The notes: a model not told the origin generated them from the letters alone. Positions 8,942-18,176 are shown, counted from the first letter of the stretch. The stretch is DNA of 64,000 nucleotides from Herbiconiux sp. A18JL235 (GCF_040939305.1 NZ_CP162511.1:2046001-2110000); one strand, 5' to 3'. Program-made: numbers and translations.

Positions 8942-9942
8942 TGGCCAGCTTCTCCCAGTTCGGAAACGACCTCTACACCGGCAAGCGCTCGATCGACTTC
9001 ATCGGCCGACGCCGCATCTGGTACATCATCTCTGGCATCCTCGTGCTCATCGCCCTGGTCGGCCCGTGGCTGCGCGGCGGCTACGAGTTCGGCATCGAGT
9101 TCCGCGGTGGTTCCGAATTCACGGTGTCGCAGGTGGCGACCCTCGACCAGAACCTCGCGACGGATGCCGTCAACGCCACGGTCGCAAGCGCCAACCCCCG
9201 GGTCTCCACTCTCGGTCAGGACTCGGTGCGCGTGCAGACCGATGAGCTCGACAAGTCGCAGACGGCCGAGGTGCAGCAGGCCCTCGCCACCGCCTACGAC
9301 GTTCCGGTCGACGACGTCACGACCTCCTTCATCGGGGCGACCTGGGGCGCCGACATCACGACCCAGGCCATTCGTGGGCTCGTGATCTTCCTCGTGCTGG
9401 TGGCGGTGTTCATGGCCATCTACTTCCGCACCTGGAAGATGGCCGCCGCGGCCCTCATCGCGCTCATCCACGACCTCGTCATCACGGCGGGCGTGTACGG
9501 CCTGACAGGGCTCGAGATCACCCCGGCCGCGGTCATCGGCTTCCTCACCATCCTCGGCTACTCGCTCTACGACACGGTGGTGGTGTTCGACAAGATCAGG
9601 GAGAACACGACGGCGCTCGACGAGCGCGGTACGCAGACCTTCTCCGACATGGTGAACCTCGCGGTGAACCAGACCCTGGTGCGCTCCATCAACACCTCCG
9701 TGGTGGCTGCTCTCCCGGTGGCCTCGATCCTCATCATCGGCTCGTTCGTGCTCGGCGCGTCGACGCTCCGCGACATCTCGCTGGCGCTTCTCATCGGCAT
9801 CATCGTGGGCACCTACTCGACGATCTTCGTGGCGGCGCCGCTGTACGTGCAGTTCCGGCACCGGGAGGCGAAGATCCGCAAGCACGACGCCCAGGTGGAG
9901 ACCGACCGCGAGCGGGCGGCCAAGGCTGCGGTGTCCGCCTGA
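8941..9942 (+). CDS. secF: Protein translocase subunit SecF
   Basis: Partner of SecD, 333 aa. TM1 is at about residues 29-47 (IWYIISGILVLIALVG), then the SecF signature YEFGIEFRGGSEF, an external domain, and five further helices including ALIALIHDLVITAGVYGL and AVIGFLTILGYSLYDTVVVFD (the conserved Asp/Arg relay region). The C-terminus is short and basic. The gene overlaps secD by one base. A small GC hairpin follows the stop. Confidence 0.96.
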   Translation: MASFSQFGNDLYTGKRSIDFIGRRRIWYIISGILVLIALVGPWLRGGYEFGIEFRGGSEFTVSQVATLDQNLATDAVNATVASANPRVSTLGQDSVRVQTDELDKSQTAEVQQALATAYDVPVDDVTTSFIGATWGADITTQAIRGLVIFLVLVAVFMAIYFRTWKMAAAALIALIHDLVITAGVYGLTGLEITPAAVIGFLTILGYSLYDTVVVFDKIRENTTALDERGTQTFSDMVNLAVNQTLVRSINTSVVAALPVASILIIGSFVLGASTLRDISLALLIGIIVGTYSTIFVAAPLYVQFRHREAKIRKHDAQVETDRERAAKAAVSA

Positions 9943-9956
9943 GGCGATCGTGGCTC

Positions 9957-9973
9957 GGCGCCGCCGCGGCGCC
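9957..9973 (+). terminator. Possible hairpin after secF
   Basis: GGCGCC (9957-9962), a 5-nt loop, and GGCGCC (9968-9973) form a six-pair stem 15 bases after the secF stop. There is no T run, so termination is only possible, not shown. Confidence 0.25.
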
Positions 9974-9976
9974 TGC

Positions 9977-9982
9977 CATAAT
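9977..9982 (+). promoter_or_regulatory. Putative -10 box CATAAT before rel
   Basis: CATAAT differs from TATAAT only at the first base and lies 17 bases before the rel ATG (10000). A GAGGTGGAGG stretch at 9984-9993 can serve as the ribosome-binding site. Confidence 0.35.
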
Positions 9983-9999
9983 CGAGGTGGAGGCCTGAG

Positions 10000-12258
10000 A
10001 TGACGGAAACCACCAGCACCACGTCGACAGCGACACTACGCCGTCTCGTGCCGCGGCTCTTCTCGCGTGCTCAGCCGGCCGGTGCCGTCGACTCGGTGCT
10101 GCGCACCGTCAAGGCCAATCACCCGAAGGCCGACATCTCGATCGTCGAACGCGCCTACGCCACCGCCGAGCGGGCCCACGACGGGCAGAAGCGGCGCAGC
10201 GGCGAGCCGTACATCACGCATCCGGTGGCCGTCGCGCAGATCCTCGCCGAGCTCGGGCTCGGTTCGAAGGCCGTCGCCGCAGCACTCCTGCACGACACGG
10301 TGGAAGACACCGACTACTCGCTCGACATGCTGCGGCACGACTTCGGCGACGAGGTCGCCATGCTGGTCGACGGCGTGACGAAGCTCGACAAGGTCAAGTA
10401 CGGCGACAGCGCGCAGGCCGAGACGGTGCGCAAGATGATCGTCGCGATGTCGCGCGACATCCGGGTGCTCATCATCAAGCTCTGCGACCGGCTGCACAAT
10501 GCGCGCACCTGGGGTTTCGTGAATGCCGAGTCTGCTCAGCGCAAGGCCAAGGAGACGCTCGAGATCTACGCGCCCCTGGCTCACCGCCTGGGCATCCAGT
10601 CGATCAAGTGGGAGCTCGAAGACCTCTCCTTCGCCGTGCTGTACCCGAAGCTTTACGTCGAGATCGAGAACCTCGTGCGCCAGCGCACCCCGCAGCGCGA
10701 GGAGTACGTGCAGCAGGTCATCGACGCGGTCGGCGACGATCTCAAGGCCGGTAGGATTCGCGGCAAGGTCGTGGGCCGGCCGAAGCAGTACTACTCGATC
10801 TACCAGAAGATGATCGTGCGCGGTCGCGAGTTCGACGAGATCTACGATCTCGTCGGCATCCGGGTGCTGGTGAACACGGTGCGCGACTGCTACGCCGTGC
10901 TCGGCTCGATCCACGCCAGGTGGAACCCGATCCCCGGTCGCTTCAAGGACTACATCGCCACTCCGAAGTTCAACCTCTACCAGTCGCTGCACACGACGGT
11001 GATCGGCCCGGGCGGCCGCCCCGTCGAGATCCAGATCCGCACCAACGAGATGCATCAGCGCGCCGAGTACGGTGTCGCCGCGCACTGGAAGTACAAGGAG
11101 CGCGTGAACGGCGGCCGTTCGGCCGCGTCGTCGACGGCTTCGCCCGACACCGACATGGCCTGGCTCGCCCGCATCTCCGACTGGCAGGCCGAGACGGTCG
11201 ACCCGGGCGAGTTCCTCGACTCCCTGCGCTTCGAGATCGGCGCCAAAGAGGTCTACGTCTTCACCCCGAAGGGCAAGGTCGTGGGTCTTCCCGCTGGCGC
11301 CACGCCCGTCGACTTCGCCTACGCGGTGCACACCGAGGTGGGCCACCGCACCATGGGCGCCAAGGTGAACGGCAGGTTGGTGCCGCTCGACTCGACGCTC
11401 GGCTCGGGCGACGTGGTCGAGGTGTTCACCTCGAAGAACCCCGACTCCGGCCCGTCGCAGGACTGGCTGAGCTTCGTGCAGAGCCCGCGCGCCCGCAACA
11501 AGATCAGGCAGTGGTTCACCAAGGAGCGACGCGACGAGGCGATCGAGCAGGGTCGGGATGCGATAGCGCGCGCCATGCGCAAGCAGAACCTTCCCCTGCA
11601 GAAGCTGATGAGCCAGGACTCCATCGCCGAGGTCGCGTCGCTCATGCACTACGACAACGTGTCGGCGCTCTACGCCGCGATCGGCGAGGGCCACGTCTCG
11701 ACCCAGTCGGTGATCGAGAAGGTCATCGCGTCGCTGCAGACGGAGGTCGAGAGCGACGACTCCGATCTCGAGGTGTTCGTCGGCAACCGGCCGCGGGTCA
11801 CCCACAGCGACTCCGGTGTGCTGGTGCGCGGCGCCCCCGACATCCTGGTGAAGCTCGCGAAGTGCTGCACCCCGGTGCCGGGTGATGACATCGTCGGCTT
11901 CGTGACCCGGGGTTCGGGTGTCTCGGTGCACCAGGCCGACTGCCACAACGTCGCCTCGCTGCTCTCCGAGCCCGAGCGCATGATCGACGTGGAGTGGGCG
12001 CCGTCGTCGAAGAGCGTGTTCCTCGTGCAGATCCAGGTGGAGGCGCTCGACCGCTCGGGCCTGCTCTCCGACGTCACGCGGGTGCTCTCGGAGCACCACG
12101 TGAACATCCTCTCCGCCTCGGTGAGTACCTCGAGCGACCGGCTCGCCATCAGCCGCTTCGTGTTCGAGATGGGTGACACGACCCACCTCGACCGCGTGCT
12201 CAACGCGGTGCGCCGCATCGACGCCGTCTACGACGTCTACCGGGTGACCGGGGGCTGA
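10000..12258 (+). CDS. rel: Bifunctional (p)ppGpp synthetase/hydrolase Rel
   Basis: Long RelA/SpoT homolog of 752 aa that makes and degrades the alarmone (p)ppGpp. The hydrolase HD domain is intact ([11 protein letters not shown] at 98-99 in [12 protein letters not shown]). The synthetase domain shows [20 protein letters not shown] and [17 protein letters not shown] domain follows ([21 protein letters not shown]), then a zinc-finger/helical region with [18 protein letters not shown], and a C-terminal ACT domain. Both active sites look complete, as expected for the single long enzyme of actinobacteria. Its 3' end overlaps the convergent AbiEi-like gene by 22 bases. Confidence 0.97.
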   Translation: MTETTSTTSTATLRRLVPRLFSRAQPAGAVDSVLRTVKANHPKADISIVERAYATAERAHDGQKRRSGEPYITHPVAVAQILAELGLGSKAVAAALLHDTVEDTDYSLDMLRHDFGDEVAMLVDGVTKLDKVKYGDSAQAETVRKMIVAMSRDIRVLIIKLCDRLHNARTWGFVNAESAQRKAKETLEIYAPLAHRLGIQSIKWELEDLSFAVLYPKLYVEIENLVRQRTPQREEYVQQVIDAVGDDLKAGRIRGKVVGRPKQYYSIYQKMIVRGREFDEIYDLVGIRVLVNTVRDCYAVLGSIHARWNPIPGRFKDYIATPKFNLYQSLHTTVIGPGGRPVEIQIRTNEMHQRAEYGVAAHWKYKERVNGGRSAASSTASPDTDMAWLARISDWQAETVDPGEFLDSLRFEIGAKEVYVFTPKGKVVGLPAGATPVDFAYAVHTEVGHRTMGAKVNGRLVPLDSTLGSGDVVEVFTSKNPDSGPSQDWLSFVQSPRARNKIRQWFTKERRDEAIEQGRDAIARAMRKQNLPLQKLMSQDSIAEVASLMHYDNVSALYAAIGEGHVSTQSVIEKVIASLQTEVESDDSDLEVFVGNRPRVTHSDSGVLVRGAPDILVKLAKCCTPVPGDDIVGFVTRGSGVSVHQADCHNVASLLSEPERMIDVEWAPSSKSVFLVQIQVEALDRSGLLSDVTRVLSEHHVNILSASVSTSSDRLAISRFVFEMGDTTHLDRVLNAVRRIDAVYDVYRVTGG

Positions 12259-12842
12259 GAGCGCCCAGGACGGGGGAGCACCCCGCCGGCGGCGTCGAAG
12301 AGCGCGAGCCGGGCGATGGCCCGGTGGCGGAGGGGGAGATGTTCCGACCGCTCGAGCTCCGCGCGCGCGGCGGCCGTGCTGATGTCGCCGGCCAGCAGGA
12401 GGGTCGATACCGTCACCGCAGCGCGACGGTCGAAGGCCTCTGTCTGGCGCAGCAGGTCGAGCGCGGTGCGCCGCACGGTGGTGAGCCGCAGCCCCGAGAT
12501 CGTCTCGACGTCGTGGTCGGCGAGAACGACCTGTCGCACCCGCAGGGCGCCGCGACGCGCGGGAGACGCCCGCCCGGGCGCCGGCACGCACAGCTGGGGA
12601 GGGCCCGCCTGCCTCGGACAGGCCCCGTGCACCCAGGCCGCTGTCGACCTCTCGGCCACCAGGCCTCCCGGCACCTCTCCGAGCAACGCGCCGGCGCGAA
12701 GCTCGGCGCCGACGGCGACGTCGGCCGGCACGAAGCTCCCGCCGACGCGCACGACGGTTCGATCGAGATGCGCGGCGCAGAGTTCGACCTCAGGCAGCCC
12801 GACCGAGTCGAGAAGAAGCGGGAACACGGTGGAGCGGAGCAT
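12237..12842 (-). CDS. Orphan AbiEi-like antitoxin-domain protein
   Basis: 201 aa. The central part, [16 protein letters not shown] followed by a Pro/Arg-rich strand region and [16 protein letters not shown], resembles the actinobacterial proteins named type IV toxin-antitoxin AbiEi-family antitoxin. Longer relatives often carry a C-terminal DUF559/Vsr-like nuclease domain; here the chain ends soon after a short helical region. No AbiEii toxin lies next to it, so an antitoxin role is doubtful. A CATCAT hexamer sits 6 nt before the ATG on its strand, so it may be leaderless. The assignment is by pattern only. Confidence 0.6.
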   Translation of the reverse strand: MLRSTVFPLLLDSVGLPEVELCAAHLDRTVVRVGGSFVPADVAVGAELRAGALLGEVPGGLVAERSTAAWVHGACPRQAGPPQLCVPAPGRASPARRGALRVRQVVLADHDVETISGLRLTTVRRTALDLLRQTEAFDRRAAVTVSTLLLAGDISTAAARAELERSEHLPLRHRAIARLALFDAAGGVLPRPGRSQPPVTR

Positions 12843-12913
12843 CCCACGATGATGTCAGCGGCGTGCCCCGATGGGGCGAGCATCCGTCGATCTGTGGAGA
12901 ACCCGTGCGCCGG

Positions 12914-14143
12914 TCAGCCGAGGGCGTCGAGCCAGACCTTCCTGGCGTCGAGCGACTCCTGCAACTCGGCGACCTTCTTGGAGTCGCCCGCGGCACGGGC
13001 GTCGTCGATCTCGCGCTGCAGCTTCTCGATGGCGCCGGTGAGCTGCGAGGCGAGCCCCTCGGAGCGCGCCTTCTTCTCGGGGTTGCTGCGCTCCCAGTGC
13101 TCCTCGTCGAGCTTGCGCACTGCCGCCTCGACTTTGCGCAGCCTGTCTTCGACGACACGCACCTGGTCGCGGGGCACCTTGCCGATCTCGTCCCAGCGAC
13201 GCTGGATCGAGGTGAGGGCGTCGCGGGCCTTCGTGCGGTCTTTCTCCTTGAGCAGCGGCTCGGCCTCGTCGAGCAGGGCGAGCTTCTGGGTGAGGTTCTC
13301 GCCGAACTCCTGGTCGTCGCGGGCGACGACCTCGGTTCGCGCCGCGTAGAGCACATCGCCGGCGGCCTTGAATCTGTCCCACAGGGCGTCGTCGTACTTC
13401 TTGCCTGCGCGGCCGGTCGACTTCCATTCGGCGAGCAGGTCGCGGTAGGCGGGGATGCCGTCGGCACCGCGCGGGGCGAGCGCCTCCGCGCGCTCCACGA
13501 GCGCCTGCTTGCGGGTTCGTGCGTCGCGGTGCACCTGATCGAGCTCGGCGAAGAAGGCCTTGCGCTGGGTCTCGAGCGAGGTGCGGGCGTCGCGGAACCG
13601 CTTCCAGAGTTCCTGCGCCTCGGCGCGCGGAAGACGGGGGCCGTTCTGCTGGTGCTTCTGCCACCGGGAGAACAGTTCGTCGATCGTGGCGGTCACCGAC
13701 TTCCACTGCGCCTTCGCGGGGTCGTGCGCGGCGAGCGTCTCGATCTCCGTGACGATGGCGGTGCGCTCGGCGACGGCTTCGGCGAGGTGGGCCTCGGCCT
13801 CGGCCGACTGCTGCTCGGTGATCTCGCTCACCGTCGAGGAGAGCGCCTCGAGACGCCTCCGCAGGGAGGCGAGGTCGCCCACAGCGTTCGCCGACTCGAC
13901 CGAGGAGGTGAGCGAGGCGACGGCCTTGGCGATGTCGGCGGCGGGTGCGCCGCGCTTCGCGCGCTGCTCGAGCAGCGTCACCTGACCGGCGAGGTCGGTG
14001 TACTTGCGCTCGAAGTAGGCCAGAGCCTCCTCCTGCGAGCCGTCGGGGTACTGGCCCACGAGTCGCTCGACGCCGGCATCGATGACGTAGACGGAGCCGT
14101 CGTCGTCGACTCGTCCCCACGGGTGCTGTTCACTAACGGTCAC
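12914..14143 (-). CDS. DUF349 domain-containing protein
   Basis: 409-aa, highly charged, almost wholly helical cytoplasmic protein. Repeated DUF349 units are recognisable by W-x5 helices with Arg/Lys-Phe pairs: AQWKSVTATIDELFSRWQKH, AQELWKRFRDARTSLETQRK, and later AEWKSTGRAGKKYDDALWDRFKA and SIQRRWDEIGKVP. The last 60 residues are a predicted coiled coil. Its molecular function is not established. It starts with GTG 14143 behind an AGGA site, and a TAGGCT box at 14183-14188 on its strand is a good -10. Similar genes lie near rel in related actinobacteria (family knowledge, not tested). Confidence 0.85.
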   Translation of the reverse strand: MTVSEQHPWGRVDDDGSVYVIDAGVERLVGQYPDGSQEEALAYFERKYTDLAGQVTLLEQRAKRGAPAADIAKAVASLTSSVESANAVGDLASLRRRLEALSSTVSEITEQQSAEAEAHLAEAVAERTAIVTEIETLAAHDPAKAQWKSVTATIDELFSRWQKHQQNGPRLPRAEAQELWKRFRDARTSLETQRKAFFAELDQVHRDARTRKQALVERAEALAPRGADGIPAYRDLLAEWKSTGRAGKKYDDALWDRFKAAGDVLYAARTEVVARDDQEFGENLTQKLALLDEAEPLLKEKDRTKARDALTSIQRRWDEIGKVPRDQVRVVEDRLRKVEAAVRKLDEEHWERSNPEKKARSEGLASQLTGAIEKLQREIDDARAAGDSKKVAELQESLDARKVWLDALG

Positions 14144-14182
14144 GGAACCATTCCTGTCGACGATGTCTGGAGTACGGGCACA

Positions 14183-14188
14183 AGCCTA
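14183..14188 (-). promoter_or_regulatory. Putative -10 box TAGGCT for the DUF349 gene
   Basis: On the minus strand TAGGCT lies 39 bases before the GTG start at 14143. It is identical to the -10 proposed for thrS. Transcription would begin near 14176. Confidence 0.45.
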
Positions 14189-14258
14189 TTGCACGAGCTC
14201 GGCGGCGGTCACGGGCGGTCTGCTCTCGGCCGCCACCGCATCCTGCCGCAGCTCGTCG

Positions 14259-15068
14259 TCACTGCACGGTGACGCCTGAGATGACGGCGGGTGCCGCCGG
14301 CTTGCCGTCGGTCGAGCCGTCGGCGGTTCCTGCGGCGATCACACCCGTCTTCAGCGCGTCGAGACCCGAGGTGACTTTACCGATCACCGAATACCCGCCG
14401 ATGCCCGGTTCGCTCGGAAGTGTGGTGTCGTCGTAGACGATGAAGAACTGGCTGCCCATGCTGTAGCCGTTGCCGCCCTGGCGAGCCATCGCGATCGTGC
14501 CGGCGGGGTAGAGGTTGTCGGCCGGCGCGTTCTCGACCGGGCCGTAGTTGTAACCCGGGCCGCCCGTTCCGGTGCCTGTGGGGTCGCCGCACTGCAGCAC
14601 GAACAGGCCGCTGGTGGTGAGGCGGTGGCAGGAGGTGCCGGTGAAGAACCCGTCCTGCGTCTGCGCGATGAACGCCGAGACCGCCTGCGGTGCCGCCGCT
14701 CCGTCGAGCTCGATGCCGAGGGGGATGTCGTCGATCGTGAGCGTGCCGGTCCAGCTGCGGTTCTCGGCGAGCGTGGCCGGGGGGACGTCTCCGGTGTTCT
14801 GCCCCTCGGCCGCAGGGGCATCGGTCGATGAGGGAGCGGGCGTGGAGGTGGCAGCGGGGGAGGCGACGGGGGAACCCGGGCCGCCGTCGAAGTAGAAGAT
14901 CTGCGCCGCGGTGACGCCGGCGATCACGAGCACGACCGCTGCCCCGGCGATCACGTTGTCGCGCACGCGGCGACGGATGCGCTCGCTGTGCGCTTGCTGC
15001 CTTGCCTGGTAGTCCCGCAGACGGGTGCGTGCCTCACGCGCAGCGCGCTCCTGATTGCTGGGTGCCAC
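14259..15068 (-). CDS. Membrane-anchored cyclophilin-type peptidyl-prolyl isomerase
   Basis: 269 aa. A basic N-terminus of about 38 residues (RRRVRDNV) precedes one membrane helix ([20 protein letters not shown]). A Ser/Thr/Pro/Ala linker of about 40 residues then leads to a cyclophilin domain facing outside. Domain marks are [59 protein letters not shown] and [14 protein letters not shown]. The QFFI core is intact, but the catalytic Arg region reads CHRLTTSG, as in other actinobacterial members. The probable role is folding of exported proteins. The start is GTG 15068 behind GGAGGA. It is divergent from rarA, with 60 bases between them. Confidence 0.88.
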   Translation of the reverse strand: MAPSNQERAAREARTRLRDYQARQQAHSERIRRRVRDNVIAGAAVVLVIAGVTAAQIFYFDGGPGSPVASPAATSTPAPSSTDAPAAEGQNTGDVPPATLAENRSWTGTLTIDDIPLGIELDGAAAPQAVSAFIAQTQDGFFTGTSCHRLTTSGLFVLQCGDPTGTGTGGPGYNYGPVENAPADNLYPAGTIAMARQGGNGYSMGSQFFIVYDDTTLPSEPGIGGYSVIGKVTSGLDALKTGVIAAGTADGSTDGKPAAPAVISGVTVQ

Positions 15069-15116
15069 GGATCCTCCATCGATGTGCCTGCGACCGCCGC
15101 TGTCGGCGCCTCACAG

Positions 15117-15122
15117 TACCCT
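15117..15122 (+). promoter_or_regulatory. -10 box TACCCT of a leaderless rarA promoter
   Basis: TACCCT ends 6 nt before the rarA ATG (15129). This places the transcription start at or next to the A of ATG, so the mRNA would lack a leader. There is no ribosome-binding site upstream of the ATG. The same hexamer and gap recur before hisE. Confidence 0.55.
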
Positions 15123-15128
15123 AGACGC

Positions 15129-16487
15129 ATGGCCTCTCAGCAACCGGGACTCCACTCCGGAGCAGTCCCGCTGGCCGTGCGCATGCGCCCGCGCTCGCTC
15201 GACGAGGTGGCCGGTCAGCGACACCTGCTGCGCCCGGGTTCGCCCCTCGTGAACCTCGCCTCCGACAAGGGGGGCACGAGCGGGTCGGTCTCCGTCATCC
15301 TCTGGGGCCCTCCCGGCACGGGCAAGACCACCTTGGCGCAAGCCATCGCCCACTCGTCGGGCCGCAAGTTCGTCGAGCTGTCGGCGGTGACGGCGGGTGT
15401 CAAAGACGTGCGCCAGGTCATGGACGACGCCTTCCGCAACCGCGACCTCTACGGCCTGTCGACCGTGCTCTTCCTCGACGAGATTCACCGCTTCACCAAG
15501 GCTCAGCAGGATGCACTGCTCCCCGGGGTCGAGAACGGCTGGGTCATCCTGGTGGCGGCCACCACCGAGAACCCCTCCTTCTCCGTCATCTCGCCGCTGC
15601 TCTCGCGCTCCCTGCTCCTCACTCTCGAGCAGCTCACCGACGACGACCTCGGCCTCCTCATCGACCGTGCGGTGACGGATGCACGGGGCCTGGCCGGCAA
15701 GGTCACCCTCGACCCCGAGGCGCGGGCGGCGATCATCCGCATGGCGTCGGGTGACGCACGGCGGGCGCTCACCGCGCTCGAAGCCTCGGCGGCGACGGCA
15801 CTGGCCGCATCCGACTCCGACTCCGACTCCGACGACGACGAGCCGCCGCTCATCACCCCCGAGATCCTCGAGCAGTCGGTCGACCGCGCGCTGCTGCGCT
15901 ACGACCGCAACGGCGACGAGCACTACGACGTCATCAGCGCCTTCATCAAGTCGGTGCGCGGCTCCGACGTCGACGCTGCTCTGCACTACCTGGCCCGCAT
16001 GTTCGAGGCGGGCGAAGACCCGCGGTTCATTGCACGGCGCGTCATCATCCTGGCCTCCGAAGACATCGGCATCGCCGACCCGCAGGCGCTGCCCATCGCC
16101 GTCGCCGCGGCCGAGGCGGTTCAGATGATCGGCATGCCAGAGGGGCGCATCCCGCTCGCCGAGGCCGTGGTGTACCTCGCCACCGCCCCGAAGTCGAACG
16201 CCTCGTACATGGGCATCAACGCGGCGATCGCCGACGTGAAGGCGGGGAGGTTCGGGCGCGTGCCGAAGCACCTGCGTGACGCGCACTACGCGGGTGCCAA
16301 ACGGCTGGGTCATGGCAAGGGCTACAGGTACCCGCATGACGACGCGCTCGGAGTGGTGCGCCAGGAGTACCTGCCCGATGAGTTGCGCGGCACCACCTAC
16401 TACACGCCCACCGACCACGGACATGAGCGCGAGGTCTCCGCGCGCCTGGCGAAACTCCGCGACATCACGCGGGGACAGCAGTCGTAG
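15129..16487 (+). CDS. rarA: Replication-associated recombination protein RarA (MgsA)
   Basis: AAA+ ATPase of the clamp-loader family, 452 aa, acting at stalled replication forks. It has [20 protein letters not shown] at the start, Walker [10 protein letters not shown] at 60-68, Walker [11 protein letters not shown], and sensor [20 protein letters not shown]. The C-terminal tetramerisation domain includes [24 protein letters not shown] and [16 protein letters not shown]. An in-frame run of four Ser-Asp pairs plus two Asp (residues 228-237), encoded by a perfect hexanucleotide repeat, sits between the ATPase and C-terminal regions. ATG 15129 is chosen because the conserved sequence starts there and a leaderless promoter fits. 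Confidence 0.94.
   Translation: MASQQPGLHSGAVPLAVRMRPRSLDEVAGQRHLLRPGSPLVNLASDKGGTSGSVSVILWGPPGTGKTTLAQAIAHSSGRKFVELSAVTAGVKDVRQVMDDAFRNRDLYGLSTVLFLDEIHRFTKAQQDALLPGVENGWVILVAATTENPSFSVISPLLSRSLLLTLEQLTDDDLGLLIDRAVTDARGLAGKVTLDPEARAAIIRMASGDARRALTALEASAATALAASDSDSDSDDDEPPLITPEILEQSVDRALLRYDRNGDEHYDVISAFIKSVRGSDVDAALHYLARMFEAGEDPRFIARRVIILASEDIGIADPQALPIAVAAAEAVQMIGMPEGRIPLAEAVVYLATAPKSNASYMGINAAIADVKAGRFGRVPKHLRDAHYAGAKRLGHGKGYRYPHDDALGVVRQEYLPDELRGTTYYTPTDHGHEREVSARLAKLRDITRGQQS
15810..15833 (+). repeat. Hexanucleotide microsatellite (TCCGAC)x4 inside rarA
   Basis: Four perfect copies of TCCGAC in frame encode (Ser-Asp)4, followed by GACGACGAG. Units of 6 bases keep the reading frame if copy number changes. 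The repeat abuts a GCATCC hexamer. Confidence 0.85.
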
Positions 16488-16502
16488 CGCCACCGGCTGT
16501 GC

Positions 16503-16508
16503 TAGTCT
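16503..16508 (+). promoter_or_regulatory. Putative -10 box TAGTCT for rpsD
   Basis: TAGTCT lies in the 196-base gap before rpsD. It would start transcription near 16515, at the foot of the first leader hairpin, giving a leader of about 170 nt. No other TANNNT box closer to rpsD looks better. Confidence 0.45.
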
Positions 16509-16512
16509 TGTC

Positions 16513-16683
16513 GACGCCTAATCAGCGTCTATTCGGAGCGGCTGCCGATCGGCGTTCGATGACGGGACAGTGCTCTTTAGCCGAGCCACCCGGCAGACAC
16601 CCCTCTTACTTGGACTCCTGTGGAGTCAGGCGCACGCCCGTGCGCACATCCATCTCGTAAGAACTCATACCGAAAGGACGTAA
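16513..16683 (+). promoter_or_regulatory. Hairpin-rich rpsD leader, candidate S4 autoregulatory RNA
   Basis: The leader holds at least four small inverted repeats. They are GACGC/GCGTC (16513-16517 with 16525-16529), the palindrome GCCGATCGGC (16544-16553), GACTCC/GGAGTC with a 3-nt loop (16613-16627), and GCGCAC/GTGCGC with a 4-nt loop (16630-16645). AAAGGA at 16673-16677 is the ribosome-binding site. Ribosomal protein S4 represses its own synthesis through leader RNA in other bacteria; that this leader does so is inference. Confidence 0.4.
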
Positions 16684-17313
16684 GTGGCTACCAAGTCGCG
16701 TACGCGCAGCAAGACCCGCCTCTCCCGGGCGCTCGGCATCCCCCTCACCCCGAAGGCGGCCAAGTACCTCGAGAAGCGCCCCTACGCTCCCGGTGAGCAC
16801 GGCCGCACCAAGCGCAAGCAGGACAGCGACTACGCCGTCCGTCTGCGCGAGAAGCAGCGCCTGCGCGCCCAGTACGGCATCCGCGAGAAGCAGCTGAAGA
16901 TCGCGTTCGAAGAGGCCCGTCGCACGAAGGGCCTGACCGGTGAGAACCTGGTCGAGCTCCTCGAGATGCGTCTCGACGCCCTCGTGCTCCGCGCCGGCTT
17001 CGCCCGCACCACCGCCCAGGCTCGTCAGATGGTCGTGCACCGTCACATCCTGGTCGACGGCCAGCTGGTCGACCGCCCCTCCTTCCGCGTGAAGCCGGGT
17101 CAGCTCATCCACGTCAAGACCCGTTCCGAGGGCACCGAGCCGTTCCAGGTCGCCGCTGCCGGCGGTCACGTCGACGTGCTGCCGAAGACCCCGGCCTACC
17201 TCGAGGTCGAGCTCGACAAGCTCCAGGCCCGCCTCGTGGCGCGCCCGAAGCGCGCCCAGGTTCCCGTGACCTGTGAAGTGCAGCTCGTGGTCGAGTACTA
17301 CGCGGCTCGCTGA
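16684..17313 (+). CDS. rpsD: 30S ribosomal protein S4
   Basis: Primary 16S rRNA-binding protein of 209 aa. It has the N-terminal stretch SRTRSKTRLSRALGIPLTPK, the motif YGIREKQLKIAFEEARR, and the S4 RNA-binding fold (MRLDALVLRAGFARTTAQARQMVVHRHILVDG). The N-terminal region has no cysteine at all, so this is the zinc-independent (C-minus) type. It is encoded alone, away from the alpha operon where many bacteria keep it. The start is GTG 16684 behind AAAGGA, and a strong hairpin follows the stop. Confidence 0.97.
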   Translation: MATKSRTRSKTRLSRALGIPLTPKAAKYLEKRPYAPGEHGRTKRKQDSDYAVRLREKQRLRAQYGIREKQLKIAFEEARRTKGLTGENLVELLEMRLDALVLRAGFARTTAQARQMVVHRHILVDGQLVDRPSFRVKPGQLIHVKTRSEGTEPFQVAAAGGHVDVLPKTPAYLEVELDKLQARLVARPKRAQVPVTCEVQLVVEYYAAR

Positions 17314-17339
17314 TCGGCGAACGCGCGACATACTAGAGA

Positions 17340-17367
17340 GCGGGTCACCCCACGGGTGGCCCGCTTT
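17340..17367 (+). terminator. Rho-independent terminator after rpsD
   Basis: A 10-pair stem (GCGGGTCACC at 17340-17349 with GGTGGCCCGC at 17355-17364, one G-U pair), a 5-nt loop and a TTT follow the rpsD stop by 26 bases. This is the best canonical terminator in the window. The next gene begins 27 bases later, so some read-through or a promoter before the hairpin is likely. Confidence 0.7.
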
Positions 17368-17394
17368 CGTCGTCTTCAGAGAGGCAGACCTTCC

Positions 17395-17829
17395 ATGACC
17401 GGTGGAGACATCGCAGGCTTGATCGCGGCAGGCGTGTTCGCCGTACTCGTGGGGCTGCTGGCCATCCCGCTGGTGAAGCTCGGTGGCGTGTTCGACCAGA
17501 CCCGCGATTCGATCAAAGACGTCAGCGACGGCATCACCCCCATCCTCAACGAGTCGACCGTGACCGTGCAGGAGGCGAACAAGCAGCTCGCCCGGGTCGA
17601 CGCCATCACCCGGAACGTCGAAGAGGTGACGGGCAACGTCTCGTCGCTCGTGGCACTGTTCGCCGCCTCCGTCGGCGGGCCCCTCATCAAGCTCGCCTCC
17701 TTCAGCGCCGCCGTCCGCGCCGGAATTCTCAGCTTCCGAGCCGCCGACCGAGTCGCCGACGCCGCCTCGTCCAAGCCCGCGCCGAAGCCCACCCGATCGC
17801 CCAAGAAGCCGAAGCGGTCGGCGCACTAA
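17395..17829 (+). CDS. DUF948-type small membrane protein
   Basis: 144 aa. One N-terminal membrane helix (residues 4-24, IAGLIAAGVFAVLVGLLAIPL) is followed by a helical region with spaced hydrophobics (VFDQTRDSIKDVSDGITPIL, then TVTVQEANKQLARVDAITRN), as in DUF948 proteins. A hydrophobic patch VSSLVALFAASVGGPLIKLA and a very basic Pro/Lys tail end the chain. Its function is unknown; the layout suggests a membrane-tethered coiled coil. The gene precedes another small membrane protein and alaS. ATG 17395 is chosen because the membrane helix follows at once. Confidence 0.75.
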   Translation: MTGGDIAGLIAAGVFAVLVGLLAIPLVKLGGVFDQTRDSIKDVSDGITPILNESTVTVQEANKQLARVDAITRNVEEVTGNVSSLVALFAASVGGPLIKLASFSAAVRAGILSFRAADRVADAASSKPAPKPTRSPKKPKRSAH

Positions 17830-17832
17830 ACT
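17827..17832 (+). promoter_or_regulatory. Putative -10 box TAAACT
   Basis: TAAACT overlaps the stop codon of the DUF948 gene and lies 42 bases before the next start (17875). It is a possible separate promoter for the small membrane protein and alaS. Confidence 0.3.
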
Positions 17833-17874
17833 GGTCCGAAGGCTCCGGCCCCCACGACGAACGAGGAGAACACA

Positions 17875-18093
17875 ATGAAGAAGGCTCTGTGGCTGATCGC
17901 CGGCATCGGCATCGGATTCCTGGTGGCACACCAGTTCAACCAGACCAAGAGCGGCAAGGAGTTCTTCGCCGAGTTCGACAAGAAGGCCAAGGAGTTCAGC
18001 GACTCGCTGGTCGACGGCTACCGCGAGCGCGAGGCCGAGCTGCGCTCGGCCATCGCCGACGCGGGTGACAAGGTCTCCAAGATCGCCAAGTGA
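17875..18093 (+). CDS. Small single-pass membrane protein (hypothetical)
   Basis: 72 aa. A membrane helix at residues 4-18 (ALWLIAGIGIGFLVA) is followed by a soluble, charged amphipathic helix rich in Lys/Glu/Phe (KEFFAEFDKKAKEFSDSLVD, then REREAELRSAI). AGGAG at 17862-17866 supports the start. No function can be given. The size and shape resemble YtxH-like or other membrane-tethered helical proteins, and its place between the DUF948 gene and alaS suggests the two act together. Confidence 0.75.
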   Translation: MKKALWLIAGIGIGFLVAHQFNQTKSGKEFFAEFDKKAKEFSDSLVDGYREREAELRSAIADAGDKVSKIAK

Positions 18094-18100
18094 CCCTTCA

Positions 18101-18133
18101 CGACCCGCCGGGCGCCCATGCGCCGGCGGGTCG
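18101..18133 (+). terminator. Strong hairpin between small membrane gene and alaS
   Basis: An 11-pair perfect stem (CGACCCGCCGG at 18101-18111 with CCGGCGGGTCG at 18123-18133) starts 7 bases after the stop at 18093. No T run follows, so it may be a weak terminator, a processing site or an RNA stabiliser before alaS. Confidence 0.45.
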
Positions 18134-18176
18134 CGTTCGTTCCACCCCCTGGACACCCTGAGGACCACCGACACCC

